Source: Paenibacillus sp. TCA20
Lineage (GTDB): Bacteria > Bacillota > Bacilli > Paenibacillales > Paenibacillaceae
Direction: 5' to 3'
Assembly: GCF_000732325.1 (NCBI RefSeq)
Contig: NZ_BBIW01000001.1
Location: 62,001-126,000 of the forward strand
Length of the DNA: 64,000 nt
The position numbers and the translations under genes are program-made. The notes under the pieces were generated by a model. It saw only the letters and a list, made by a program, of their open reading frames with translations, did no database searches and was not told where the DNA came from. This document shows positions 1 through 8,723 of this stretch, piece after piece (within the stretch, counting starts at the first letter, position 1; every line of letters begins with the position of its first letter).

Positions 1-1332
1 GTAACCGATGCCGTTACAGCTGTTGATCGGAAAGGGACTGTAATTTGCTGGAATGAGACAGCTGTGAGTATTTATGATATTCCATACGAGCGAATAATGG
101 GCAGAACGATCGGTGAACACTTTGATCCCGACTCTTTGATGCTGCTGCGGAGCATAGACGAAGGACGCATCATACGCAACATGTACCACAAATCTCGTGA
201 AGGAACCCACGTCCTTATCAATGCTTCACCTGTTAAGGATTATAATGGTCAGATTATCGGCGGTCTCGCCTCTGAACAGGACATTACTCATCTAGTTAGG
301 CTGAATGAAGAGCTCACTTCCGCTCAGGCGAGTATATTAGATACGCTTCCTCGCAAAGACGATCCCTTCAGTCATATCGATGGTCAGAGTCATAGCATTA
401 GCAAAGTGGTCCGAATTGGCAAAAAGATGGCTGAATCCGATACACCTGTCATTCTGTATGGGGAGTCGGGTGTCGGGAAGGAACAGCTGGCAAAAGTCAT
501 TCATCTGGCAAGCCCGCGTGCTGAGCATCCATTCTTGTCCATTAATTGCGGTGCAGTACCTGTCGGCATGCTGGAGAGTGAACTATTTGGATTTGAAGGC
601 GGTACGTTTTCCGGCAATAACCATTATGATCCTGGCAAGCTGGAGCTAGCTGATAAAGGAACGCTGCTCTTAAATGAGATTGACAAGCTTCCGATGGATG
701 TCCAGGATAAACTGTATCATGCTTTGAAGAACCAGTCTTTCCGGCGTTATGGAGGACATACCGATATTCCGCTGAATACGCGTATTATCGGTGCATCGAA
801 GCATAATCTGGAGGAGCTTGCTGCGAGCCAGAATTTCAGCTCCGAGCTATATTACACGCTCAGTATTGTGTCGATCCCTGTTCCACCTCTGCGTGACAGA
901 ATCGAGGACATTTCAATTTTGAGCACCATGTACTTACGCGAATTTTCAGCACAGTATCAAAAACCGATTCCTGTACTTACACCAGAGGTCATATTGGCTT
1001 TTTCTAACTATGCGTGGCCTGGAAATATCGCAGAACTTCGGGCTGTTCTTGAGCGGTGTGTTATTCTTGGAGAAGGTGATCAAATCAAGCTGGAGCATCT
1101 CCCCGATTCTTTTCTGGAACATTTCGGGGCCATAAGTGATGGGGAGCAAGTTCTGATAGAACATATACATTATGACAACCGGCTGAAAGCAAAAGTGTCT
1201 GAGACAGAAGAGAAGGCACTTATTGAAGAAGCTCTACATAAGGCCGCTGGTAACAAGAGTGTTGCTGCGAAATTGCTTGGCATATCACGAGGAACCTTAT
1301 ACAACAAAATGAAGAAACATTATTTAGAGTGA
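1..1332 (+). CDS. PAS / AAA+ / Fis-type HTH regulator with degenerate ATPase motifs (5' partial)
   Basis: The reading frame is open from base 1, so the N-terminus lies outside the window; a GTG at 64 is not the true start. The order is a PAS sensor domain (to about base 290), a sigma-54-activator AAA+ domain (about 370-1110) and a C-terminal Fis-type helix-turn-helix (about 1200-1320). Walker A (GESGVGKE, 460-483) is intact. Other motifs are altered: the sigma-54 contact loop GAFTGA reads GTFSGN (601-618), Walker B has Asn for Asp (673-675), both arginine-finger positions are Ser and Thr (838-840, 856-858), and the sensor-II Arg is Ala (1030-1032). By family knowledge such a protein is unlikely to remodel sigma-54 RNA polymerase; it may act as a TyrR-like sigma-A regulator. 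It converges on proline dehydrogenase. Regulation of that gene is only a guess. Confidence 0.85.
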   Translation, partial: VTDAVTAVDRKGTVICWNETAVSIYDIPYERIMGRTIGEHFDPDSLMLLRSIDEGRIIRNMYHKSREGTHVLINASPVKDYNGQIIGGLASEQDITHLVRLNEELTSAQASILDTLPRKDDPFSHIDGQSHSISKVVRIGKKMAESDTPVILYGESGVGKEQLAKVIHLASPRAEHPFLSINCGAVPVGMLESELFGFEGGTFSGNNHYDPGKLELADKGTLLLNEIDKLPMDVQDKLYHALKNQSFRRYGGHTDIPLNTRIIGASKHNLEELAASQNFSSELYYTLSIVSIPVPPLRDRIEDISILSTMYLREFSAQYQKPIPVLTPEVILAFSNYAWPGNIAELRAVLERCVILGEGDQIKLEHLPDSFLEHFGAISDGEQVLIEHIHYDNRLKAKVSETEEKALIEEALHKAAGNKSVAAKLLGISRGTLYNKMKKHYLE

Positions 1333-1346
1333 AAAATGATGGATTG

Positions 1347-1380
1347 GGGCAAACCGATGTTGTTATTCTCCGGGTTGCCC
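1347..1380. terminator. Weak hairpin between convergent genes
   Basis: GGGCAAACCG (1347-1356) pairs with CGGGTTGCCC (1371-1380) with one mismatch. No real T tract follows on either strand, so this is at best a weak terminator for the upstream regulator or the convergent proline dehydrogenase. Confidence 0.35.
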
Positions 1381-1469
1381 TGAATGATTTCACTTCATCG
1401 TATTAAACCTTTTCCGATCTACAACTCTTGATTGAAACATCCTAGGGCCAGGGTGTTATGAACATTAAT

Positions 1470-2384
1470 TTACTTGAATAAATTTTTGAGTACAAACCAC
1501 ACATTTGCTGGCCGCTCTGCCAATCGTCTCATATTGTAGCCAAACCAGTCTCGTCCGTAAGGTACATATACACGAACCTTATACCCTTCCTTGACCAAAC
1601 TCTTCTGTAAGTCCTCAGCAATCCCGTATAACATCTGAAATTCAAATCGATCAAGGGCATAGCCCTTCTGTGCCGCCTCTTCTTTCACATACTGAATGAT
1701 GGCCTCATCATGAGTTGCAACAGCAGTATAATTTCCATTCGAAAGATGCTGGGAAATAAGCTTCTTATAGTTGTCGTCAACATCCTTCTTGTTAGGATAA
1801 GCCACCTTGGGCGACTCTTTATAGGCCCCCTTCACCAGTCTTAAATTGGCATCATATGGATTGAGGTCCTCCACATCTTGCTCCGTTCGATACAAATAAG
1901 CCTGGAGTACAATTCCTACATTATCAAATTTCTTCCGGAGATCTCGGTAGATGTCGATAGATACCTCGCAGTGAGCATAATCCTCCATGTCAATCCGTAC
2001 AAAATTGTTATAACGCTGTGCGCATTCGAGAATTTGATTCATGTTATCCATGCATAGCTGCTTGTCAATATCAAGTCCAAGTGAGGTCATTTTTAAAGAC
2101 AAGTTGGACTTAATACCACTGTCTGCAATGGCTTCCAAAGTCTCTATACACATCTTGGCTGATTCAAGCGCTTCTTCCCTCGTCGAGATAAATTCTCCTA
2201 AATGATCCAACGTAGCAACACGTCCATCACGATTCAAGCTTCTTACAGACTGAACGGCATCATGAATCGTAATTCCCGCAACAAACCGACTTGCTCCAAA
2301 TCTTAAACCATACTTCTTCGCCATCTGATTAGCTGTTGGATTCTTGGCTAAGGCCTGAAAAAAATTTTTAAGCACGATTTCCAT
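1470..2384 (-). CDS. Proline dehydrogenase (monofunctional, FAD-dependent)
   Basis: Oxidises L-proline to 1-pyrroline-5-carboxylate, passing electrons through FAD to quinones; first step of proline use as carbon and nitrogen source. The 304-residue length matches the stand-alone Bacillus-type enzyme. Seen are the LVKGAYKE segment, EFQMLYGI, and the C-terminal substrate-binding stretch with RRLAERPAN. An upstream in-frame start exists at 2429, but the ATG at 2384 is preceded by GGAGGTG at good spacing and gives the family-typical N-terminus. No pyrroline-5-carboxylate dehydrogenase gene lies beside it. A sigma-A-like promoter is present upstream and I see no sigma-54 element (TGGCAC-N5-TTGC), although the neighbour encodes a sigma-54-type regulator. 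Confidence 0.93.
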   Translation of the reverse strand: MEIVLKNFFQALAKNPTANQMAKKYGLRFGASRFVAGITIHDAVQSVRSLNRDGRVATLDHLGEFISTREEALESAKMCIETLEAIADSGIKSNLSLKMTSLGLDIDKQLCMDNMNQILECAQRYNNFVRIDMEDYAHCEVSIDIYRDLRKKFDNVGIVLQAYLYRTEQDVEDLNPYDANLRLVKGAYKESPKVAYPNKKDVDDNYKKLISQHLSNGNYTAVATHDEAIIQYVKEEAAQKGYALDRFEFQMLYGIAEDLQKSLVKEGYKVRVYVPYGRDWFGYNMRRLAERPANVWFVLKNLFK

Positions 2385-2427
2385 CCTACACCTCCGTTCT
2401 ATCCATATAATGGTTATATCTTCTATC

Positions 2428-2456
2428 ATTCTACATAAATGAATAAAATTTGTACA
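2428..2456 (-). promoter_or_regulatory. Sigma-A-like promoter of proline dehydrogenase
   Basis: On the minus strand a -35 TGTACA (2451-2456) and a -10 TAGAAT (2428-2433) are separated by 17 bp, leaving a leader of about 35 nt before the ATG at 2384. Confidence 0.5.
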
Positions 2457-2540
2457 TAGAAATGTGTATATTTAAACAAAAAATGTTTTAATTATCATTG
2501 AAATGATGATTTTGTTCAAAATTGAACACTCTACTGACAT

Positions 2541-2576
2541 AAAAAACCGCCTCTGCACTTTCGTTCAGAGACGGCA
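2541..2576 (-). terminator. Rho-independent terminator of the fru operon
   Basis: The minus strand reads CCGTCTCTG, a short loop, CAGAGGCGG and then six T (2541-2546), just after the fruA stop codon. Confidence 0.85.
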
Positions 2577-2596
2577 ATTCAAACTGATTTAATTTA

Positions 2597-4522
2597 CTAA
2601 ACTTTTAAAGGTTTCTTCCATAATCCCAAGATGATTCCGGAAATAACAGCACCAATCACAACTGCCAGCAAGAACATCAAGGCATTGCTCGCAAGTGCAG
2701 CGACGAAGATTCCTCCATGGGGAGCAGGCAGGTTAATCGCCCACAATTGAGTCAGTCCTCCGGCGACTGCCGATCCAACGATACACGAGGTCAATACCCG
2801 GAGCGGATCAGCCGCTGCAAATGGAATGGCCCCTTCTGTAATAAAGGATAAGCCTAGTACATAATTCGTAATCCCGGATTTGCGCTCCTCTTCCGTAAAC
2901 TTATTCTTAAAGAAGGTTGTTGCTAATGCTATTGCTAATGGAGGAACCATACCTCCCGCCATAACAGCTGCCATCATCAGCCCGTTCTCATTTCCGCTTG
3001 ACGTAAACACGCCAATTGCAAATGTGTATGCAGCTTTGTTAAACGGTCCGCCCATATCAATTGACATCATACCGCCGAGAATGATTCCGAGCAGAACCAT
3101 ATTCCCTGTACCCAGATTGTTAAGTACATCAATTAACCCCGTATTGATCCAGCTGAAAATGGGTGACAAAATATAGAACATCAGTGAGCCGGTAATCAGC
3201 AGTCCGAACACTGGATATAGCAGAATGGCTTTTAATCCGTCAATGGCTTTGGGCAAATGCTTAAACACCCGGCGAAGTCCAATGACAACGTAACCTGCCA
3301 GAAATCCGGCTGCAAGTCCGCCGAGAAATCCTGCATTGGCATTAACCGCCATTAAACCACCTACCATACCCGGCATAAGTGCCGGACGATCAGCAATACT
3401 CATTGCAATGAATCCCGCCAAAATAGGAATCAGAAAATGAAACGCACCTTCACCGCCGCCTATCGTTTGCAGCAGCTGGAAGATTGGGTTATCCTCACCA
3501 GCCACTTGTTCAATGAGGAACGAAATGGCGAGCAGAATCCCGCCGCCGACAACAAACGGAAGCATATGAGATATACCGTTCATTAAGTTCTTATACAAGG
3601 TACTGCCGACACTTTTCTTCTCATCCGCAGCTGGTGAAGCGGCTCCACCTTCTGCCTGGTAGATCGGGGCATCTCCTTTTACAGCTTTGGATATCAGCTC
3701 TTCCGATTTACGAATACCATCGCTGACAGGACGCTGCAATACCGGTTTACCTGCAAATCGTGCCATCTCGACATTTTTATCTGCCGCCACGATAATTCCC
3801 TTCGCCCGGCGGATTTCATCTTCGGTCAAGACATTACTCGCTCCTTCAGATCCGTTGGTTTCCACCCGGATTTGAACGCCCATCTCTTGAGCCTTCTTCT
3901 TGAGTGCATCTTCAGCCATAAAGGTGTGGGCAATTCCCGTAGGGCAAGCGGTTACTGCAACAACAAATGGAATTTCTTCAGCTTGGTCTGCTGGTTTCAG
4001 AGTCTCATTTGTCGATGAGTCCGCCGAGTTCGTCTTATGCTCCGACTTCTCCGAACCCTCCGCTTCCTCAGCCTGCTTCTCATTGAATAGAGCGGTTACC
4101 TCATTCGGTGTCTTTGTTTGCAGCAATCGTTCAATGAAAACGTTGTCAATCAATAGCCGGGAAAGGGCAGCGAGCGTACGAAGATGTGTACTTCCTGCTC
4201 CTTCCGGTGCCGCAATCATGAAGAACACATGTGCAGGCTCACCGTCTAATGATTCAAAATCGACACCGGCTTCGCTTTTTGCAAATACAACAGTTGGCTC
4301 ATTCACAGCTGCAGTCTTCGCATGAGGCATTGCGATCCCGCCGCCGATTCCTGTGCTGGATTCTGCCTCACGTTTATATATCATTTCTTTGAATAGAACA
4401 GGATCATTGATACGCCCGCTGCTAGCGAGACTAGCTATCAATTCATCCATTGCGCCATCCTTCGAAGTGGATTTCAAATTCATGATCATCGTTTCTTCAA
4501 TCATCAAATCCGTAATTCTCAT
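2597..4522 (-). CDS. fruA: PTS fructose transporter subunit IIABC
   Basis: Imports fructose across the membrane while phosphorylating it to fructose 1-phosphate. The protein has three PTS parts in one chain: IIA (1-145, phospho-His about residue 67 in GIAMPHAK), a Glu/Ser/Lys-rich linker, IIB (about 185-285, Cys about 193 in VTACPTG), and a multi-pass IIC domain (about 310-641). A TTG start three codons earlier abuts the Shine-Dalgarno sequence, so the ATG at 4522, 9 nt after GGGGAG, is preferred. It is the last gene of fruR-fruK-fruA, 64 bp after fruK. Confidence 0.95.
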   Translation of the reverse strand: MRITDLMIEETMIMNLKSTSKDGAMDELIASLASSGRINDPVLFKEMIYKREAESSTGIGGGIAMPHAKTAAVNEPTVVFAKSEAGVDFESLDGEPAHVFFMIAAPEGAGSTHLRTLAALSRLLIDNVFIERLLQTKTPNEVTALFNEKQAEEAEGSEKSEHKTNSADSSTNETLKPADQAEEIPFVVAVTACPTGIAHTFMAEDALKKKAQEMGVQIRVETNGSEGASNVLTEDEIRRAKGIIVAADKNVEMARFAGKPVLQRPVSDGIRKSEELISKAVKGDAPIYQAEGGAASPAADEKKSVGSTLYKNLMNGISHMLPFVVGGGILLAISFLIEQVAGEDNPIFQLLQTIGGGEGAFHFLIPILAGFIAMSIADRPALMPGMVGGLMAVNANAGFLGGLAAGFLAGYVVIGLRRVFKHLPKAIDGLKAILLYPVFGLLITGSLMFYILSPIFSWINTGLIDVLNNLGTGNMVLLGIILGGMMSIDMGGPFNKAAYTFAIGVFTSSGNENGLMMAAVMAGGMVPPLAIALATTFFKNKFTEEERKSGITNYVLGLSFITEGAIPFAAADPLRVLTSCIVGSAVAGGLTQLWAINLPAPHGGIFVAALASNALMFLLAVVIGAVISGIILGLWKKPLKV

Positions 4523-4586
4523 GTCTAACAACTCCCCTGAATGATCAGGCGTGCATTTTCACGCCTATTAGGTCTTACTTTTGTAT

Positions 4587-5498
4587 TTATAATTTGGTGA
4601 TTTGGACTTCAGGAATCAATTTATCAATTTCTTTTCGCTGAGCAAGATCGTCTGAAAATGCCGTTGCACTGCCTGAAGCTACACCTGCACGAAATGCCTC
4701 TAACGGGTCTTTTGTTTGAGTAAGCGTTCCGACAAAGCCAGCAATCATCGAATCTCCGGCACCGACTGAATTTCTTACGGTTCCCGCAGGAACCGTGGCG
4801 TGATAAACGGCCTCACTTGTAATCAACAGTGCTCCTTCACCAGCCATAGAAATAATGACGTGCTGTGCGCCTTCATCCAGCAGCTTCCTGCCATAGGTAA
4901 TGAGATCGTCCTGAGACTCGATCGTAACTCCAAACAACTCAGCTAATTCGTGATGATTCGGTTTCACCAGCAGCGGTTTATAGTACAAAGCTTCGAGCAA
5001 GGCCTCACCTGTCGTATCGATGACAAATTCAGCCCCTGCTTTCTGGCAGGCTTTGATTAATCGAAGATAGAAATCACCGCCAAGTGAAGGAGGAATACTG
5101 CCTGACAGCACCAGAATATCTCCTTCTGCAAGCTGATTAAGCTTCTGAAGCAGAGCCACCGCCTCTTCCTCTGTGACTACAGGACCAAGACCATTGATCT
5201 CGGTCTCCTGGTCATGCTTCAATTTGACGTTAATTCGTGTATCATCCTGAATGAAAACAAAATCCGATCTAATTCCTTCCTTGTTCAGATAGGCGTCTAT
5301 AAAATTCCCCGTAAATCCGCCAATAAAACCAAGCGCTGCATGTTCTGCATTCAGCTGGTTAAGCACCCTGGATACATTGATTCCTTTTCCACCAGGGAGC
5401 TTTAAATCCCGCTTCATTCGGTTCAAGCTGCCAAGCTCCAGCTGTTCAACTTCCACGATGTAATCGATGGATGGATTGAGTGTTACCGTATATATCAT
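4587..5498 (-). CDS. fruK: 1-phosphofructokinase
   Basis: Phosphorylates fructose 1-phosphate, the product of FruA, to fructose 1,6-bisphosphate in the cytoplasm. It is a 303-residue PfkB-family kinase with N-terminal TLNPSIDY, the sugar-binding GGKGINVSRVL motif near residues 36-46, and the catalytic NSVGAGDSMIAGF near 245-258. Its ATG overlaps the fruR stop by 4 bp (ATGA), so the two are translationally coupled. Confidence 0.95.
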   Translation of the reverse strand: MIYTVTLNPSIDYIVEVEQLELGSLNRMKRDLKLPGGKGINVSRVLNQLNAEHAALGFIGGFTGNFIDAYLNKEGIRSDFVFIQDDTRINVKLKHDQETEINGLGPVVTEEEAVALLQKLNQLAEGDILVLSGSIPPSLGGDFYLRLIKACQKAGAEFVIDTTGEALLEALYYKPLLVKPNHHELAELFGVTIESQDDLITYGRKLLDEGAQHVIISMAGEGALLITSEAVYHATVPAGTVRNSVGAGDSMIAGFVGTLTQTKDPLEAFRAGVASGSATAFSDDLAQRKEIDKLIPEVQITKL

Positions 5499-6247
5499 TT
5501 TAATCCCTCAATTGCTTTAAATTTCGGTCCAAGCCATTTCCTATATTCGCCAGGAACCCTGTCTGTTATTAACGTCGCTTCTTCCAGATTAAACAGCTTG
5601 GCAAAAGCGATTTCCCCAAACTTACTGGAATCTGCCAGCACGTAGGTCTGTCCAGATAACTGATGGGCCCTGCGTTTAATTAATGCCTCTTCCGGATCCG
5701 GAGTCGTATAGCCCATCGCCATATCCAATCCATTGGTACCCAGGAAGCTCTTGTCGAAGCGGAAGTTATCCATATTTTGAAGTGCTATGCTGCCAATGAC
5801 CGCCTTCGTATGCGGTTTCATCATGCCACCGAGCAAATAGCTGCGTATCTTTTTACTTACCAGCGCTTCTACGTGGGAGAGTCCGTTGGTAACAACGGTA
5901 ATATCCTGTGCTTCAATATAAGGAATCATGGCAAGCGTGGTCGTGCCCGCATCCAGATAAATACATTCACCATCATGGAGCTGTTTGGCCGCTAAGATCG
6001 CTGCTGCTGTCTTTTCTTGAACGTTTTTGAACGTTTTCTCATCCATGCCAAGCTCGATGCTCTTATGACTTACAAGTGAAGCCCCTCCATGAACTCTTTT
6101 GAGCAGGTTCTTCGCCTCTAAATCCACCAAGTCTCTTCGAATCGTGGATTCAGAAGCCTGGAGTAATTCAACCAGCTCCTGAAGTTTAACCACTCCACGC
6201 TGCTGTAAGCGTTCTAAAATCATCCGATATCGTTCTTCTGTCAGCAT
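5495..6247 (-). CDS. fruR: DeoR-family repressor of the fructose operon
   Basis: A 250-residue DeoR-family regulator: N-terminal winged HTH (MLTEERYRMILERL through the STIRRDLVDLE recognition region) and a C-terminal sugar-phosphate isomerase-like sensor domain, which in this family binds a phosphorylated sugar, here probably fructose 1-phosphate. An in-frame start at 6319 exists, but the ATG at 6247 has a GGAGGAAG site and begins with the family-typical sequence. First gene of the operon; probably autoregulated through the repeats in its promoter. Confidence 0.92.
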   Translation of the reverse strand: MLTEERYRMILERLQQRGVVKLQELVELLQASESTIRRDLVDLEAKNLLKRVHGGASLVSHKSIELGMDEKTFKNVQEKTAAAILAAKQLHDGECIYLDAGTTTLAMIPYIEAQDITVVTNGLSHVEALVSKKIRSYLLGGMMKPHTKAVIGSIALQNMDNFRFDKSFLGTNGLDMAMGYTTPDPEEALIKRRAHQLSGQTYVLADSSKFGEIAFAKLFNLEEATLITDRVPGEYRKWLGPKFKAIEGLK

Positions 6248-6288
6248 CTTTTCTTCCTCCTGACTGATTCTATAGTACCACATATCTG

Positions 6289-6333
6289 AATAAAAACAAT
6301 CATTTTCTATCAAAAACATTCAATTTTCGTCAA
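6289..6333 (-). promoter_or_regulatory. fru operon promoter with candidate FruR direct repeats
   Basis: Minus strand: -35 TTGACG (6328-6333), 18-bp spacer, -10 TAGAAA (6304-6309). Two similar 14-mers, TGAATGTTTTTGAT (6309-6322) and TGATTGTTTTTATT (6289-6302), start 20 bp apart, two helical turns, in the same orientation; one lies in the promoter spacer and the other just downstream of the -10. Direct repeats of this kind are usual operators for DeoR-family proteins. Confidence 0.5.
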
Positions 6334-6350
6334 ATTAAGGCTATTACATT

Positions 6351-6401
6351 AAAAAAGGCTCCAAGCAGGCTTGCCTTCATGCAAGAACTCCCGCCAGAGC
6401 C
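6351..6401 (-). terminator. Terminator after the MmcQ/YjbR gene
   Basis: Nested hairpin on the minus strand: outer arms GGCTC/GAGCC and inner CTTGC-CTTCAT-GCAAG, followed by six T (6351-6356). It lies directly downstream of the gene ending at 6427. Confidence 0.6.
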
Positions 6402-6426
6402 AGATCGCTTGTCTAATCTATGAAAA

Positions 6427-6792
6427 TTAATTACCCAACCGACATTGGATTGATTCACGCTGCTTCTTCGTCAAGCCCTTGAATACCAAGTCGTAGGAAT
6501 GATCGATCATCGGCCGAATATCCTCTACTCTAAGGTCTTGCCCCAGATATACCGTGTTCCAGTGCTTTTTGTTAAGATGATAACCCGGCACGACCGCCTG
6601 ATGCTGTTCACGCAGATTCACGGCTATGAGCGGATCGCATTTGAGTGATATGCTGAGCGGTTCCTTATCCTTATTCAGGGAAATCAAGGCAAACATTTTC
6701 CCCTCAATTTTGGCCACAAGGGTATCCGCCCCGAACGGATAGTCCTCCTTGGCAGCCTTTTTGGCCAAACAATAGGAAACGATTGAATTCAC
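6427..6792 (-). CDS. MmcQ/YjbR family protein
   Basis: A 121-residue protein of the MmcQ/YjbR (CyaY-like fold) family, small single-domain proteins of unclear function once described as DNA-binding. The family hallmarks are visible: PFGADTLVAKI near the N-terminus, ISLKCDP in the middle and the conserved GYHLNKKHWNTV segment, with a C-terminal helical SYDLVFKGL. It stands alone between terminators and the histidine phosphatase gene. Confidence 0.8.
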   Translation of the reverse strand: MNSIVSYCLAKKAAKEDYPFGADTLVAKIEGKMFALISLNKDKEPLSISLKCDPLIAVNLREQHQAVVPGYHLNKKHWNTVYLGQDLRVEDIRPMIDHSYDLVFKGLTKKQRESIQCRLGN

Positions 6793-6890
6793 TTCAGAAC
6801 TCTCCTTCGTACGTATTCAGAAATGATATGTATTACATCAAAGGTATTGCAAACACCATAACGATTCTCACTCTGTCCACTTGTCTCGTA

Positions 6891-7481
6891 TCATCCTGTT
6901 ACTTTCTCCCATAAGCACTCTACCTGAACAAGCCGTTTGCTTTCAAATTCTAACCGATAGATGTCCGGCTTCGAGGTTCCTGCCCAGAAATCATAACCAT
7001 ACTGTGAATCATAATAATTCATGATTGCCACCATGATATTGCCATGTGTACCGAGAATAATACTCTTCTCTGAATATTCCTCTAGTATTCGTTCAATGAT
7101 CGGGATTGCACGTTGCTGCATTTGCCGAGTAGATTCTCCACCGTCAAGTGCATAATCCAGATCTTCAAACGAAGCTTTTATCGCTCTCTCCAGCACTTCC
7201 CAGTCTGATCTATGATCTGGTCCTTCTATCCTTCTTTCCTTAAGCTCCTCATGGAGTACGACCTCTAAACCCTTGGATTTCGCAATAGGATTAACCGTCT
7301 CAACGGCACGAGTGTAAGGACTGGATATAACCAGGTGCACCGGTATGGAAGCAAATATATGAGCCAGCTCCTGTGCATGTGCAGCTCCTTTGTCAGACAA
7401 GCCTCTTGTACGCTCTTCTCCAAAGATAAACGGGGATTCCGCGTGCCTTACCATATATAACTCCGTTCTACCTGAACTCAC
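6891..7481 (-). CDS. Histidine phosphatase family protein
   Basis: A 196-residue phosphoglycerate-mutase-like phosphatase. The N-terminal MVRHAESP carries the catalytic His of the RHG motif, SSPYTRAVET provides the second Arg motif, and LGTHGN near the C-terminus the second His. The substrate cannot be told from sequence; this branch contains phosphatases of sugar phosphates and other small molecules. The frame extends upstream to 7550, but the GTG at 7481 follows AGGGGG at good spacing and places the catalytic motif at the expected distance, so it is preferred. Confidence 0.85.
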   Translation of the reverse strand: MSSGRTELYMVRHAESPFIFGEERTRGLSDKGAAHAQELAHIFASIPVHLVISSPYTRAVETVNPIAKSKGLEVVLHEELKERRIEGPDHRSDWEVLERAIKASFEDLDYALDGGESTRQMQQRAIPIIERILEEYSEKSIILGTHGNIMVAIMNYYDSQYGYDFWAGTSKPDIYRLEFESKRLVQVECLWEKVTG

Positions 7482-7527
7482 TGATATTATTCCCCCTGAT
7501 CTATAGAATATATCGTATAGCCATGTC

Positions 7528-7683
7528 TTATTTCTTACTCCATACGACAATAATCAGCGTCGCAAGCGGTCCTAGTAACAATGAGAGCAAGAACCAATTC
7601 AAACCACTTCGATTCTTGCCTTGTGCCAGGCCTGCATTAATGAGGGCGAGCGTTCCCCATCCGATGTAATAACCATTGTCCAT
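7528..7683 (-). CDS. Small hydrophobic protein, 51 residues
   Basis: A short gene with start MDNGYYIGWGTLALINAGLA and end LIIVVWSKK. GGAGGG stands 7 nt before its ATG. It contains two hydrophobic stretches (about residues 6-20 and 30-48) separated by a polar QGKNRSG turn, so a two-segment membrane hairpin is likely. It ends 46 bp before the histidine phosphatase start and may be co-transcribed with it. Function unknown. Confidence 0.7.
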   Translation of the reverse strand: MDNGYYIGWGTLALINAGLAQGKNRSGLNWFLLSLLLGPLATLIIVVWSKK

Positions 7684-7721
7684 AAGATTGCCCTCCACAC
7701 GAAAAGGTGTTTCTACTCAAG

Positions 7722-7856
7722 TCATTTACTTGTGTATTCAATAAGCCAGCAGTCCCTGTAGGAACCTTCGTGCCATTCGTGATTTGGAAGAAGCTTCACT
7801 TGACGAAAGCCGCATTTCTCATAGACTCTCAATATCCGATATCTATATTTGCCCCC
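7722..7856 (-). pseudogene. C-terminal remnant of a GNAT acetyltransferase
   Basis: The minus strand encodes, without a start codon, the sequence RVYEKCGFRQVKLLPNHEW followed by HEGSYRDCWLIEYTSK and a stop. This matches the typical end of GNAT N-acetyltransferases (VYEKxGF followed by a HEGxYRD stretch). The N-terminal two thirds are gone: the fragment begins immediately after the stop codon of the broken methyltransferase, which suggests a deletion joined the two. Confidence 0.7.
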
Positions 7857-8613
7857 CTATACTTCTCCCCAGAAGATTTGTGTCGTATATTCAAAATACA
7901 CTTGTCCTTCCTGTTGATAGGAATCAAACAGTTTCCGCAGCTCGTTCATCATAGGCTCATAATTAGGGTGGTCTGGCGGTGGGCTGTAGGAAGAAGATTG
8001 TAATCTGCCGCTTAACCCTTCATAGTCAAAGATTTGCCGATTAGGGAATTCCGCCTCATGCAGCTCTCCATTCTTAAAAAAAGGAACGCAGCATGTCCGA
8101 AGTAATATTAGTATGTTTTACTTCATTGTAATCCGTTCCATAGGTATGAAGCAGCTCATCATATTTGACCAGGAAAGGCGTACCTTCGGTAAGTCTTGAA
8201 TTCCATATCAGAACTGCCTTCCCTTCCGGCTTCAGAATCCGCTTAAACTCCTCTTTGGCCAAGCGCTGATCAAACCAATGAAATGACTGGGCACAAACGA
8301 TATAATCAACCGACTGATCTTGCAGGCCCGTCTCTTCCGCAGGGCTTGACTGCACTCTGAATTGAGCGTTGCCCGAGAGCCTCGCTTCAGCTGCCAGCCG
8401 CATTTCCATGTTTGGCTCGACCGCAATCACTGTACTCCCTCTAGCCAGCAGCAGCTCTGACATAATCCCTGTCCCTGCACCGATATCGGCAATCGTACTT
8501 GCCGGCTTCATTCCTATTGTTCCATACATGTAATCGATGGCTTCTACCGGATAGCTTGGACGATATTTCACATAAGAATCGACCCGATCTGAGAAACGTT
8601 CTTTATTATTCAT
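7857..8613 (-). pseudogene. Class I SAM-dependent methyltransferase broken by a +1 shift in a poly-T run
   Basis: The N-terminal 180 residues have a clear Rossmann methyltransferase fold: SAM motif IADIGAGTGIMSELL, acidic end of strand 2 (AVEPNMEM), and VDYIVCAQSFHWFD. The frame then meets TAA directly after seven T (8075-8081). With six T the frame would continue as KNGELHEAEFPNRQIFDYEG and on through SSSYSPPPDHPNYEPM to a stop at 7857, the normal C-terminus of this family. So the gene is frameshifted, phase-variable, or carries a sequencing error. Start is the ATG at 8613 (a GTG at 8625 sits too close to the ribosome site). Confidence 0.85.
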
Positions 8614-8723
8614 TGGATCAGCCACTTCCCTTCCTATTTAATAAGTAGAACTGCCTCTTTCTTATACCGAGGCTGTACATTCTATTATAGCTTCCATATC
8701 TGGAAGATGATAGATTACCAGTA

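Noticed and set aside
2385..2540. Possible sigma-54 promoter for proline dehydrogenase, expected from the neighbouring regulator type
   Set aside because: No TGGCAC-N5-TTGC-like sequence is present; a sigma-A-like promoter explains the region.
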